64,000 nt of DNA. Origin: Halobacillus alkaliphilus (lineage in GTDB: Bacteria; Bacillota; Bacilli; Bacillales; Halobacillaceae). Shown in pieces: positions 1 to 8,862 of this stretch. The translations under genes were made by a program, and so were the position numbers. The notes under the pieces were generated by a model, which was not told the origin of the DNA, did not search any database, and saw only the letters and a program-made list of their open reading frames with translations. The first letter of the stretch is position 1. Each line of letters opens with the position of its first letter. Location: assembly GCF_900113125.1 (NCBI RefSeq), contig NZ_FOOG01000009.1, positions 1 through 64,000 on the forward strand, given 5' to 3'.

Positions 1-167
1 CGGTTTCCTTCAACGATTTCGAAAGAAACTGTTTCGTTTTCTTCTAGTGTTTTGAAACCTTCGCCTTGAATAGCAGAGAAATGAACGAATACATCGTCTT
101 GACCTTCTACTTCAATAAAACCGAAACCTTTTTCTGCGTTGAACCATTTAACATTACCTTGTAACAT
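1..167 (-). CDS. Cold-shock protein, CspA/CspB family (3' end cut by window edge)
   Basis: The reading frame from ATG at 167 encodes 55 residues of a small nucleic-acid-binding OB-fold protein before running off the left edge; the family is about 66 aa. Both RNA-binding motifs are visible: RNP1 as KGFGFIEV and RNP2 as VFVHFSAI. It should bind single-stranded RNA/DNA and act as an RNA chaperone in the cytoplasm. GGAGGC lies just upstream of the ATG. The mRNA leader predicted from the promoter at 300-329 is about 125 nt, long as is usual for cold-shock mRNAs. Family assignment is very safe; which csp paralogue it is cannot be told. Confidence 0.95.
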   Translation of the reverse strand, partial: MLQGNVKWFNAEKGFGFIEVEGQDDVFVHFSAIQGEGFKTLEENETVSFEIVEGN

Positions 168-299
168 AATTGTTGCCTCCTGCGTGGAATTTCTCCACAT
201 TGTATTACTATTATTGCTCTGCATATTCACTCTAGACGAAAGTGACTTACTAGGTTACTTTTTCTTTCATTCATAAACGAACAAGAATAATTAATTTCT

Positions 300-329
300 A
301 TTATAGCACCTGTAATACACCCCCGTCAA
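300..329 (-). promoter_or_regulatory. SigmaA-type promoter of the cold-shock gene
   Basis: On the minus strand TTGACG (324-329) and TATAAT (300-305) are separated by 18 nt. Transcription would begin near 293, giving a leader of about 125 nt before the ATG at 167. Confidence 0.75.
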
Positions 330-357
330 CCTTGCCCCAAACTTTTTTTGTAAAAGG

Positions 358-1410
358 TCACATGGATGCCCCTTCAAACCGCTTCAATTGTTCCGAAGTT
401 CCAAACACGATAACAAGGTCGTCTTCCATTATCGTATTAGCAGCACTAGGGTTGTTAATAATCTCAGGCCCACGTTTAATAGCTACAATGTTCACTCCAT
501 ATTCTTCTCTAATCCTGGCTTCCTTTAAAGTTTGACCGATAAGTAAAGAAGTGGATTGGATTAGAATTTCTTCAATATTGTAGTCATTGCTCTGATCGTG
601 AAGCACGGTCTCCACGTATTCGACGCTGATCGGTTTTGTAATGGCAGTCGCCATTCTCTTTCCACCTATATTTGAGGTGTTAATCACTTTATCCGCACCC
701 GCCCGGTACAGTTTCTCTTCTGAAAAGTTCCGTTCAGCTCTTACTACCGTGTAGATGTCAGGCTTAATCCCTTTTACCGTAACGGTGATAAATATATTAT
801 CCGCATCATCAGGGAGCGTCACCACAACCCCTCTCGCCCTCTCCAGACCTGCCTGCAGCAGGATTTCATCCTCAGTAGCGTTTCCTCTTATAAATAACGT
901 TCCCTCCGGCAGACGTGCAATCACGTCTTCATCTGATTCAATGACTACAAGCGAGTGATTCTCTTTATGTAATTGATGAAGGACCTGCTGCCCTACTCTG
1001 CCAAATCCACAGATAATGATGTGATTCTTTAAGTCTTTAATCTTTTGATTCATCTTCCTCTTCCTCATTTCACGGGAAAATTCACCGCTGATAATAGCTC
1101 CAGCCGCTTGAGCCAGTATATATGTTGTTAACCCTATGGCAAGTGGAATAAGAATAAGAGTTAAAAGCTTGCCCGCCGTTGTTTCTGGAGAAATATCCCC
1201 ATACCCGATGGTTAACACGGACACAATCGCCAGCCATAAAGCGTCAAAAAACGAAAGCTGTTCCGTAAGCATATATCCAATAATTCCGAAAAGAACAAGC
1301 ATCTGCAACAGGAATAAGGAAACGAAAACTTTGCGTTGGTCCACCCGCTCCACTCCAATAACCCTTTTGTTCTTACATCTTACCATTAGGAAACGTAACG
1401 GAATAGGCAC
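358..1410 (-). CDS. Potassium channel with RCK/TrkA domains
   Basis: A MthK/YugO-like K+ channel. Two membrane helices (about 29-48 and 81-105, numbered from the GTG at 1410) flank a pore loop with the selectivity filter TIGYGD (67-72). A cytoplasmic RCK-N domain follows with the nucleotide-binding GFGRVG (135-140), then an RCK-C (TrkA-C) domain to residue 350. It should conduct K+ across the membrane under ligand control, plausible for osmoregulation. The start is uncertain: GTG at 1410 and ATG at 1386 lack a good ribosome site, while GTG codons at 1353 and 1344 have purine-rich sites upstream. It appears to be a single gene. Confidence 0.92.
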   Translation of the reverse strand: MPIPLRFLMVRCKNKRVIGVERVDQRKVFVSLFLLQMLVLFGIIGYMLTEQLSFFDALWLAIVSVLTIGYGDISPETTAGKLLTLILIPLAIGLTTYILAQAAGAIISGEFSREMRKRKMNQKIKDLKNHIIICGFGRVGQQVLHQLHKENHSLVVIESDEDVIARLPEGTLFIRGNATEDEILLQAGLERARGVVVTLPDDADNIFITVTVKGIKPDIYTVVRAERNFSEEKLYRAGADKVINTSNIGGKRMATAITKPISVEYVETVLHDQSNDYNIEEILIQSTSLLIGQTLKEARIREEYGVNIVAIKRGPEIINNPSAANTIMEDDLVIVFGTSEQLKRFEGASM

Positions 1411-1456
1411 AGAAAGCCTGAATCCGTAAATTTATTTCAAGGATCCAGGCTTTCTG
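1410..1456. terminator. Strong hairpin between the gat operon and the channel gene
   Basis: 16-bp arms (1410-1425 and 1441-1456) pair with one mismatch around a 15-nt loop. It lies directly after the last gat-operon gene and probably ends that transcript, although no long T-run follows. It touches the earliest possible start of the channel gene, which favours a start further inside that frame. Confidence 0.6.
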
Positions 1457-1461
1457 CAGTT

Positions 1462-2514
1462 TCATTCATTTTCAGGATTGAAAATCACTTTAACATAGTC
1501 TCCTCGCTGCTGAATAAGGTTCTCAAATGCCCCCGGGCCTTCTTCAAGCCCGAGTTGATGAGAAATCATCGGATGAACATTGATGTCCCCTCGACTCATA
1601 TAGTGGAGGGATGAATGCCATTCCTCCCCTGGAAACGGTGGAGAGATCGCATTCCACGACCCTAAAATTCTCAATTCATTTCGTACGATTCTTTCAAAAT
1701 AATACCGCTCTATCTGGATATCGGCATAGGGAATCCCCATATAAACAACTTCGCCGCCTTTTCCCGGCAAGGCTAATACTTGAGCAGAGGTAATAGGTGA
1801 CCCGGCTGCTTCCACGGCCAGATCTACGCCATGACCGTTTGTCCATTCGCTCAATTGTTCATGCGCCGGGTTCTCAAGCGCATTAATGGTTACGTCTGCC
1901 CCGACTTCTCTAGCTACTTCAAGCTTAGAAGAATCGATATCGATGGCAAACACTCGCTTCGCTCCAAAAATTCGCGCCCATTGGACAGCAAGCAAGCCAA
2001 TGCTTCCACACCCCACAATCGCCACCTCAGATCCTGGTTGAATGCTTGTTCTGTAGAACCCATGAGCTACTACAGAGGAAGGTTCAACCAGGGCAGCTGT
2101 GGTATAATCAACGTTGTCTGGCAAGAGTAATACATTATCGGCCGGTAATTTGACATATTCAGCATACGCTCCAGGCTGTCTCGCTCCAATAACCGTAAGT
2201 CGTTCACAGCGGGACAGCTCTCCTTTTTGGCAAGGGACGCATTCCCCGCAGTGAAACGTGGGACAGCCAGCCACACGGTCACCAACCTTGACGCAGGAAA
2301 CTTTCGAACCCACTTCTGTAACTTCACCAGCGAATTCATGCCCAAACGTCATCCCCTCTTCGTAGGGTCCTAACTTCTGATATCGGGAAATGTCTGATCC
2401 GCAGATCCCTACAGCTTTCACCTTAATAATAACCTGATCGAAATGTTCGATTACTGGGTCAGCCGCTTCTTCAAAACGAATGTCCCTTTCCTTATATAAG
2501 TTTAAGGACTTCAT
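1462..2514 (-). CDS. gatD: Zinc-dependent medium-chain dehydrogenase, galactitol-1-phosphate 5-dehydrogenase type
   Basis: 350-aa NAD(P)-linked polyol dehydrogenase of the medium-chain (MDR) family. The catalytic zinc site shows as CGSD (C38) and GHE (H59, E60); the four structural-zinc cysteines are C89, C92, C95 and C103; the Rossmann motif VGCGSIG is near 168. The best match by eye is GatD, which oxidises galactitol-1-phosphate to tagatose-6-phosphate. It is the last gene of the PTS operon and starts 14 nt after the 52-aa ORF, with AAAGGAGGGG as ribosome site. The substrate is inferred from the GatABC transporter; another phosphorylated polyol is possible. No tagatose-6-phosphate kinase or aldolase is in the window. 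Confidence 0.85.
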   Translation of the reverse strand: MKSLNLYKERDIRFEEAADPVIEHFDQVIIKVKAVGICGSDISRYQKLGPYEEGMTFGHEFAGEVTEVGSKVSCVKVGDRVAGCPTFHCGECVPCQKGELSRCERLTVIGARQPGAYAEYVKLPADNVLLLPDNVDYTTAALVEPSSVVAHGFYRTSIQPGSEVAIVGCGSIGLLAVQWARIFGAKRVFAIDIDSSKLEVAREVGADVTINALENPAHEQLSEWTNGHGVDLAVEAAGSPITSAQVLALPGKGGEVVYMGIPYADIQIERYYFERIVRNELRILGSWNAISPPFPGEEWHSSLHYMSRGDINVHPMISHQLGLEEGPGAFENLIQQRGDYVKVIFNPENE

Positions 2515-2528
2515 ATTGCCCCTCCTTT

Positions 2529-2687
2529 CTAACTGGTCTCTGTCGGTTGGTTGTTTTTACGGATAAGCCATATTTTCCCAAGAGCGGCCAGGATAACGAT
2601 TGGATTAAATAACATTTGATGTTCGAAGTAGAAATCACCGATCCCTCGGATGGGACCGAGCATAAATTCTAACAACACTTCTACCAT
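2529..2687 (-). CDS. 52-aa putative membrane protein in the galactitol-type PTS operon
   Basis: A short frame, ATG at 2687 to TAG at 2529, whose stop lies beside the ribosome site of the downstream gatD. The peptide begins MVEVLLEFMLGPIRG, contains FYFEHQ, then one hydrophobic helix (FNPIVILAALGKIWLI, about 27-42) and a positively charged C-terminus (RKNN), so an N-out/C-in single-pass topology is likely. A GGGG-type ribosome site precedes the ATG. No function is recognised. The position inside a PTS operon between two dehydrogenase genes suggests a role with the permease or a membrane-associated dehydrogenase, but that is inference. Confidence 0.7.
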   Translation of the reverse strand: MVEVLLEFMLGPIRGIGDFYFEHQMLFNPIVILAALGKIWLIRKNNQPTETS

Positions 2688-2740
2688 AACTTCTCAACCC
2701 CTTTATAAGTTTTGATGGCAATCATGTAATAGGTTACTTC

Positions 2741-2793
2741 CTTCTTGTGGGGTCTTGCCTCCCCCATGGGAGAAGGCAAGACCCCACAAGAAG
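2741..2793. repeat. Perfect 20-bp inverted repeat in the gat operon
   Basis: The arms 2741-2760 and 2774-2793 are exact complements around a 13-nt loop. The hairpin lies in the 279-nt gap between the two dehydrogenase genes of the operon and has no T-run. It may stabilise or punctuate the polycistronic mRNA, or act as an inefficient terminator. Confidence 0.8.
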
Positions 2794-2966
2794 GGATAGC
2801 GGCCAAGAAAGTCGGCTAGTTTCCGATCCTCCCTGCTGCGGATCAACCTATTTTGTTTTCGAGTTCCACAAAAATCCTTTATTACTTAGAGAGTCTCTAG
2901 GACCCTGCAGTCAGAATGGAAAATGAACCCGGAAAACGGTTAAAGCCAGCTCTATACCAGGATGAC

Positions 2967-4001
2967 CTATTCATCAAGAGGGGTAAGTAAAACTTTAATA
3001 GCTTCCCCTTTTTTAATAGCATCATAGGCTTCATCCCACTGAGCAATTGTAAACTCATGGGTGATCATTGCTTTGGCATCTACACTTCCATTGTTCATAA
3101 GTTCAAGAGAAGGTCCCCAATCAGCAGGTCTCTGGCTTCGACTTCCGATTACCCTGATCTCTTTCTGGATGACTTTCTCCAAATCAAACTCCACTTCCGG
3201 CTTTGCAAAAATTCCGACTTGGCCATATTGTCCTTTTTTGCGGAGCAGATCGAGTCCCTGCTTCGTGGCGGGAGGTGCTCCTGAACACTCAAACACGATA
3301 TCGGCTCCATACCCTTCACTCAGACCTTTCACCAGTTCCTTAATGTCTTCTTTTTGTGTGTCGACGGCATAATCTATTCCTAGCTCCCGGGCTTTATACA
3401 ACCGGGTTTGGTCATTGCTCAGTCCGGTAATAATCACAGTCGCTCCGCGGCTTTTCGCTACTTGAGCTGCAAAAAGACCTATCGGACCTGGACCAATCAC
3501 TACAACCACATCGCCCTCATGTATTTCCGTTTTTTCTACAGCATGATACGTGCATGCTAAAGGCTCGGTCATCGCCGCAGATTTATAATCTACGTGTTCA
3601 GGAAGATGATGCACACTTCCTTTCCTTGCTACAAGATATTTAGCAAAACCACCATCCTGCTGAGTGCCCAGTCCTTTTCGGTAGTTACAGAGATTATAGT
3701 CTCCGTTTTGACAATATTCGCATTCTCCACATATATAGAAGGTAGTTTCAGAAGTCACCCGGTTGCCTGGTTGAAATTCGGTCACTCCCTCCCCGACTTC
3801 CACCACTACCCCTGAAAATTCATGGCCAAGGGTAACGGGAGCAGCTACCTTATAATGCCCTTCATAAGTATGGATGTCTGAGCCGCAGACCCCTGCATAT
3901 TTCACTTCAATCTTAACTTCATTCTCTCCAACTTCAGGGATGTCTTTGTCCTGGAGTTCGAGATGTCCGAATCCAAGTTCTTGTTTTACTAAAGCTTTCA
4001 T
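2967..4001 (-). CDS. Zinc-dependent medium-chain dehydrogenase, sorbitol/threonine dehydrogenase-like
   Basis: 344-aa MDR enzyme with catalytic zinc ligands C39, H60 and E61, structural-zinc cysteines C91, C94, C97 and C105, and a Rossmann motif VIGPGPIGL. It should oxidise a polyol or polyol phosphate with NAD+. It lies 22 nt after gatC in the operon and is the second dehydrogenase of the cluster, so the operon may handle two related polyols or two successive oxidations. It is clearly diverged from the product of the 1462-2514 gene, so this is not a recent duplication. The exact substrate cannot be read from the sequence. Confidence 0.85.
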   Translation of the reverse strand: MKALVKQELGFGHLELQDKDIPEVGENEVKIEVKYAGVCGSDIHTYEGHYKVAAPVTLGHEFSGVVVEVGEGVTEFQPGNRVTSETTFYICGECEYCQNGDYNLCNYRKGLGTQQDGGFAKYLVARKGSVHHLPEHVDYKSAAMTEPLACTYHAVEKTEIHEGDVVVVIGPGPIGLFAAQVAKSRGATVIITGLSNDQTRLYKARELGIDYAVDTQKEDIKELVKGLSEGYGADIVFECSGAPPATKQGLDLLRKKGQYGQVGIFAKPEVEFDLEKVIQKEIRVIGSRSQRPADWGPSLELMNNGSVDAKAMITHEFTIAQWDEAYDAIKKGEAIKVLLTPLDE

Positions 4002-4023
4002 TTAGGCTCCTCCTATAACTTCT

Positions 4024-5283
4024 TTAATTAAATAAGTTGAATATTCTGTAAATTATCCAGTTAATTAAATTACCACCCTGGTCAATACTTGAGATTTGAG
4101 CTGATCCTTCTGGCATGTTAAAGTCTGCATTCTCAGCCATTGTCGTGAATATGGGAGCGACATCTGTTGCGAAATAGAGAGACATCGCGATCATAATGGT
4201 TCCTACAATAACGGAATGGACGATATTTCCACGTGCCGCTCCTACAATGAAAGCAACGACAAATGGAATGGTGGCCAAGTCTCCAAATGGAAGCAGGGCA
4301 TTACCAGGCAGAATAACAGCCAGTACTACAGTTATAGGAACCAGGATGAGTGCTGTAGAAATAACGGAGGGGTGACCTAACAGCACGGCAGCATCCAGGC
4401 CAATATGAATCTCTCTGTCGCCAAATCGCTTGGATAACCATTCACGAGCGGACTCAGAAACTGGCATAAGCCCTTCCATAAGAATCTTCACCATGCGTGG
4501 CATCAGTACCATAACTGCTGCCATTGACATCCCGATATCGATCACTTCTCCAACTCCATAACCGGCCAGCACACCGATAGCAGCCCCCAGGAACAAACCG
4601 ATGAAGATCGATTCTCCGAACACACCAAATCGTTTCTGGATCGTATCTGGATCTGCATTCCAATTTCTTACTCCGGGAATTTTTTGCAGCCCCTGGACGA
4701 GGAATATCCCTGGAGCATAAGAAATGGTACTGCCTGTAGCGATCGAAACTCCTGGAAGTTCATAAAACTCACTAACCATGGGAGCCGTCCAGTCAGCTAC
4801 TTTAAGACAAATGATTTGGAAAATAACGGCTCCAATTAACCCTTGAACGATACTGCCTGAAATCGCATAAATCATGGCAGCCATAAACGTATAATGCCAG
4901 AAGTTCCAAATATCAACGTTCATTGTCTTGGTAGTTTTAGTAACAAGCATAATAATGTTGACAACTAGACCGAGAGGAATAATAAATGCGGCAACTACAG
5001 AGGCCCATGCAATTGAGGAAGAAGCTGGCCAGCCTACATCAATGACATTTAATTCAACACCCAGACGATCGACCATGCCTTGAGCGGCAGGACCTAAGTT
5101 ATTTACCAGCAAGTCAACGACTAAAAATATCCCAACGAAAGCTACACCAATGGTCAGACCTGAACGGAAAGCCTTGCCTGGTTTCTGACCGAATAACAAC
5201 CCTAATAAAAAGATAGCAACTGGTAAAATAACGGTTGCACCTAAATCTAAAAATCCTTGAATCACATCTACAAAACCTTGCAT
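4024..5283 (-). CDS. gatC: PTS galactitol-type permease, EIIC component
   Basis: 419-aa integral membrane protein with about ten hydrophobic helices, opening MQGFVDVIQGFLDLGATVI, typical of the galactitol (Gat) PTS family. EIIC forms the sugar channel and works with the separate EIIA (5951-6439) and EIIB proteins encoded upstream. It follows the proximal gatB by 67 nt, a gap that contains a strong hairpin. GGGGAGG is present upstream of the ATG. Membrane location and PTS role are certain; galactitol as substrate is by family resemblance. Confidence 0.93.
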   Translation of the reverse strand: MQGFVDVIQGFLDLGATVILPVAIFLLGLLFGQKPGKAFRSGLTIGVAFVGIFLVVDLLVNNLGPAAQGMVDRLGVELNVIDVGWPASSSIAWASVVAAFIIPLGLVVNIIMLVTKTTKTMNVDIWNFWHYTFMAAMIYAISGSIVQGLIGAVIFQIICLKVADWTAPMVSEFYELPGVSIATGSTISYAPGIFLVQGLQKIPGVRNWNADPDTIQKRFGVFGESIFIGLFLGAAIGVLAGYGVGEVIDIGMSMAAVMVLMPRMVKILMEGLMPVSESAREWLSKRFGDREIHIGLDAAVLLGHPSVISTALILVPITVVLAVILPGNALLPFGDLATIPFVVAFIVGAARGNIVHSVIVGTIMIAMSLYFATDVAPIFTTMAENADFNMPEGSAQISSIDQGGNLINWIIYRIFNLFN

Positions 5284-5315
5284 ACTATTTGTCCTCCCCT
5301 ACCGTTTTAACTACA

Positions 5316-5345
5316 GCCGTGGTTTCCCTTACTAGGGAAACCGGC
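5316..5345. other. Intercistronic hairpin between gatB and gatC
   Basis: GCCGTGGTTTCCCT (5316-5329) pairs with AGGGAAACCGGC (5334-5345) around a 4-nt loop. No T-run follows. In this position it is more likely an mRNA processing or stability element that lets soluble EIIB be made in excess of EIIC than a terminator. Confidence 0.55.
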
Positions 5346-5350
5346 TATAC

Positions 5351-5635
5351 TTACTTTTTCAACTCCTCTAGGATTTCCTGTTTCGTGGCATCGGTACCAA
5401 TCCCTGTTAAGAAGGAACGAGCATTAATAACGGGAAATGGGTATTCTTTTTTCGTCATAGCTGTGGTAACCAGCATATCGGCCGTATCTTCGTAACTGCC
5501 TACTTCAGAGATTTTAATCTGAACTAAATCGGCTTTAATATCATTCTCTTTGATCATGTCTTCAATCGCCCCGTTAACTACGGTTGAAGTCGCGATTCCT
5601 GCTCCGCATGCGACCAGTACTTGTTTCTTTTTCAT
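5351..5635 (-). CDS. gatB: PTS galactitol-type EIIB component, copy 1
   Basis: 94-aa cytoplasmic phosphocarrier. The phosphorylated cysteine is C10 in VACGAGIATST, the hallmark P-loop-like start of EIIB-Gat. It takes phosphate from EIIA and passes it to the sugar in EIIC. It is the second of two adjacent EIIB genes; the two proteins differ at about 9 of 94 positions, with four clustered at residues 31-34. The intergenic gap to the first copy is 31 nt. Tandem duplication inside the operon is the simplest explanation. Confidence 0.93.
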   Translation of the reverse strand: MKKKQVLVACGAGIATSTVVNGAIEDMIKENDIKADLVQIKISEVGSYEDTADMLVTTAMTKKEYPFPVINARSFLTGIGTDATKQEILEELKK

Positions 5636-5666
5636 GGTAGAGCAACTCCTATTCTTCAGAATTGAT

Positions 5667-5951
5667 TTATTTTTTGAGTTCTTCCAGAATTTCCTGTTTA
5701 GTGTGTTCTGTACCGATCCCTGTTAAAAATGAGCGTGCATTAACAACTGGAAAAGGGAACTCTTTTTTCGTCATGGCTGTGGTTACAAGAAGATCAGCTG
5801 TGTCTTCATAGCTGCCCACTTCAGAAATCTTAATCTGTACTAAATCCGCGTTTAAATTGTGTTCTTTAATCATGTCCTCGATTGCCCCGTTGACTACCGT
5901 TGAAGTCGCGATTCCTGCTCCACATGCGACTAGCACTTGTTTTTTCTTCAT
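5667..5951 (-). CDS. gatB: PTS galactitol-type EIIB component, copy 2
   Basis: 94-aa EIIB with the same active-site C10 (VACGAG) as the neighbouring copy and about 90 percent identity to it. Its ATG shares one base with the stop of gatA, so it is translationally coupled to EIIA. Differences from the other copy include KEHNLNAD in place of KENDIKAD and GTEHTK in place of GTDATK. Both copies keep every residue expected for function, so neither looks like a pseudogene. Confidence 0.93.
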   Translation of the reverse strand: MKKKQVLVACGAGIATSTVVNGAIEDMIKEHNLNADLVQIKISEVGSYEDTADLLVTTAMTKKEFPFPVVNARSFLTGIGTEHTKQEILEELKK

Positions 5952-6439
5952 TATTTATTTCCTCCTTCAAGTTCTTGAAAGTTTAACTTTTCTTCTAAAA
6001 TTCTCTTAATTGCTTTCTTATCCGTCTGGTTGACTAAGTTTCTCAGTTCATTTTCATCCTGGAAGATCTGCATTAGTTTTTGCAGAAGAGACAACTGAGA
6101 ATGTGCTTCGTCCATCGCCAGCATGAATATGATCTTCACTGGCACTTGCTCGCTATCATCTCCCATGACGCCAAAATCCACTTCATTTTTTAGAATGGCT
6201 ACACTAATGTTTTTTTGGATGACATGCTCCACATCTGTGTGAGGAATGGCTACTGAGACTCCAGCCGTAGGCAGCCCGGTGGGAAATTCCTTTTCTCTTT
6301 CGATAATGGCTGGTACAAAACTTGGTTGAACTAAGTGTTTATTTACTAGGTTATCTCCTATAGTGGTAAGAACTTCCTCTCTGGTTTCTGCTTCTACATC
6401 CAGGAGGATAATAGATTCATTGAAATAAATATCACTCAT
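5951..6439 (-). CDS. gatA: PTS galactitol/fructose-type EIIA component
   Basis: 162-aa EIIA of the mannitol/fructose fold. The phosphoryl-accepting histidine is H67 in VAIPHTD. It receives phosphate from HPr and passes it to the EIIB proteins. It starts 17 nt after the regulator gene and its stop overlaps the start of the next gene by one base, so the regulator and all PTS genes appear to be one transcript. Confidence 0.92.
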   Translation of the reverse strand: MSDIYFNESIILLDVEAETREEVLTTIGDNLVNKHLVQPSFVPAIIEREKEFPTGLPTAGVSVAIPHTDVEHVIQKNISVAILKNEVDFGVMGDDSEQVPVKIIFMLAMDEAHSQLSLLQKLMQIFQDENELRNLVNQTDKKAIKRILEEKLNFQELEGGNK

Positions 6440-6456
6440 GTACTAAACCTCACGAT

Positions 6457-8535
6457 CTACTGGGTATTCTCCAATTCTTTTTCATTGGAATAGAGTTTTA
6501 AAATTTCATAGATTTCTTCAACTGTTGCAGCGTTGATCATCCGCTGTTTATCTTTTTCAGAGCCGGCAAGCTTCATCAATTGCATCAACGCATGAATGTG
6601 CTGCTGTTTATCCACCGCGGCTATGACGATCACCAAATTAATATGGTAATCTGCTGTAAAATTCACGCCTCTCTTCAGCCGCAGCATACTCATACTCACT
6701 TCATTAACCCCTTCATCCGGAGCGGCATGTGGAATGGCTATTCCAGACCCAATCACAATGTAAGGGTCTTCATTTGAACGCTGAATCATAGATTCCACAT
6801 ATTCGCGTTCGATTTTGCCTTGTTCAAGAAGCGGTCTGGAACTCAATCGAACCGCTTCTTCCCATGAGGAAACTGAGTCCCGCAGCTTAATATTGCCATG
6901 GGGGATTAATTGATCTAGATTGATATCCTTGCTTTTGACGGGCTTACTTACAGAACTCTCTTCATCCCGCTCAATGTAACTCTGCAATGCCTCCGTTAAA
7001 GCTTTCTCATTTTTGATCTCAGCATGATTTTTAACGATATCAATGAGATGCTGAGCATTCAGGTGGTTGGGAATATACCCATGTATTTCGAGCATCACCT
7101 GCTTGCGTAAGCGGTACTTCTCCTCTTCACTTAAGAAAGGTTTGGAGATAAATAATTTCTTGTCTGTTTCTAAATAGGTCGGAGAAAACACAAGGTCATA
7201 CTCCAATTCATAATTTAAAAACTCCCGGACGGATAAAGAGTCGAGGAAAACAAATCCGGGGAATAATTCGCTTAACTCACTGAACATAAGTCTTGAAACC
7301 GATACTCCCTGTGGACAGACCACAATGGCTTTTGTTTTCTTTTCAAGGCTTTCGCCTTGGCGTCTCATCCACCCGCCAACCAGCATCGTAATGAAGCTAA
7401 TCTCACTTTCTGGTATAGCTTTGCCTATGAAATCTTTCAGCGGGCTGATGGACCGCTTCACCAAATGCTGGAGTTCTTTTAGTTCTTTGTTCATAGCTCC
7501 CTGAATATCAATCGTCTCTGTCAGCTGGTATTTGATCCGATAAAAAGCTGGCTTAATGTGCTGAAGAAGCTTACTTACAAGTTGTTCACGGTCCTGCAGA
7601 TAAACACAGGCGCTTTTCTCAAATAAACGCAGCATATTATTGATCACCGGAATCAATTGCTGTGTCGTATGGTCTTCGGTTAAATACTCTGACCAATACA
7701 CATTTGTAGTCAGTAAGTGCAAGGTAAAGAATAAGCGCTCCTGGACAGGAATCTCGGTCTGATCCTGAAAGATAGCTTCCGTAGCCTGGTACTCCTTGGT
7801 ATGGGACAACTCTTCATATTTAATAGAAAAAAGCTGGAGTTCATGGCCCTGCTGAATCCTCCTCAAAATCAGAATGAGAATATACGGCATCGTCGCCATC
7901 TTTTCATCGGTAATCTTGATATTAAGCTTATTCTCAAGATTAAAAATCCGTTGGCTGAACTCTTCCCTCTCGTCTGTCTTAATACTTGATACTTCCATAA
8001 GCTTATGCTCTGTTACATTCATATGAAGGAGCTGGTATGTTACATTGATGAGTAATTTCCGAATCTGAAATTCCTTGCCTTCTAAAACATAGCCGGCCTT
8101 CCTGGAATAGCGAATGGTCAAATCATACTCATTTAAATAGCTCTGGGCTTGCTTTAAATCATTCAAGACCGTATTTTTACTCACTTCCAGTTCAGCCGTG
8201 AAATGATTAAGTGACAGCTCTTCCTTACTGCTGACAAGCATCATCAAAATCAGATAAACTCTTTCATTTTCGGTGAGGACCGCCATTTCCACAAATGCCT
8301 GATCTTCTTCCTTATGCAAATTGGTAAACACCGACTGGTCAATGATAAAACAGCCTTTTCTCGTCCGCTCAATTACAGGAAGATTCATCGATGTCAACCA
8401 ATCGTTTATTTTATTAAAACTGTAACCAAGCTGCCTGCGGCTAATAGAATATTTATTCTCAAGGGTGGTGCTGGTGATACTTGGATTACTAATTAACTCA
8501 TCCAGAATATTCTTACTTCTTTCATCAAGAGACAA
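6457..8535 (-). CDS. PRD-containing transcriptional activator (BglG/MtlR/LicR type) of the PTS operon
   Basis: About 692 aa from TTG at 8535. Order of domains: N-terminal winged-helix/HTH region (to about 170), two PRD domains (about 180-410), an EIIB-like domain with the cysteine VVCPQG (about 415), and a C-terminal EIIA-like domain with its histidine in AIPHAAP (about 610). Phosphorylation of these sites by HPr and EIIB should set DNA binding according to substrate supply. The frame is open to 8559, but AAGGAGG lies inside that extension and an extended -10 box sits at 8559-8567, so TTG 8535 is the real start. It leads the operon it probably activates. Confidence 0.9.
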   Translation of the reverse strand: MSLDERSKNILDELISNPSITSTTLENKYSISRRQLGYSFNKINDWLTSMNLPVIERTRKGCFIIDQSVFTNLHKEEDQAFVEMAVLTENERVYLILMMLVSSKEELSLNHFTAELEVSKNTVLNDLKQAQSYLNEYDLTIRYSRKAGYVLEGKEFQIRKLLINVTYQLLHMNVTEHKLMEVSSIKTDEREEFSQRIFNLENKLNIKITDEKMATMPYILILILRRIQQGHELQLFSIKYEELSHTKEYQATEAIFQDQTEIPVQERLFFTLHLLTTNVYWSEYLTEDHTTQQLIPVINNMLRLFEKSACVYLQDREQLVSKLLQHIKPAFYRIKYQLTETIDIQGAMNKELKELQHLVKRSISPLKDFIGKAIPESEISFITMLVGGWMRRQGESLEKKTKAIVVCPQGVSVSRLMFSELSELFPGFVFLDSLSVREFLNYELEYDLVFSPTYLETDKKLFISKPFLSEEEKYRLRKQVMLEIHGYIPNHLNAQHLIDIVKNHAEIKNEKALTEALQSYIERDEESSVSKPVKSKDINLDQLIPHGNIKLRDSVSSWEEAVRLSSRPLLEQGKIEREYVESMIQRSNEDPYIVIGSGIAIPHAAPDEGVNEVSMSMLRLKRGVNFTADYHINLVIVIAAVDKQQHIHALMQLMKLAGSEKDKQRMINAATVEEIYEILKLYSNEKELENTQ

Positions 8536-8558
8536 CCCTAAGCCCTCCTTCAAAAACA

Positions 8559-8567
8559 ATTATAGCA
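8559..8567 (-). promoter_or_regulatory. Extended -10 promoter of the gat operon
   Basis: TGCTATAAT reads on the minus strand at 8567-8559. A transcript would begin near 8552 and carry a very short leader with AAGGAGG before TTG 8535. The -35 region is poor, as expected for an activated promoter. Confidence 0.55.
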
Positions 8568-8862
8568 ACGGCAGATATCCAGGTGTATCCGCTTTCATCA
8601 CAAATGGTCGAACAGTTGATGTACATCATAGTGATCTACAATTTATAGATGTGGAGGAAAAACGGTTACCTGCCCCTCTCCAACTCTGAAGAGACTAGTG
8701 GTTAAATGCAGAATTTCTGCCTTTAAATCACCATTTTACATACGCCTCGTTTAAATTTTCTAAATTTTTTGTCGAAAAAGGGTGCAATCTAATTTTATTT
8801 TGTTATACTACTTATTAACGGAATATTAAAGGAAAATGTCCTTAAATATGAGGAGGAACATT

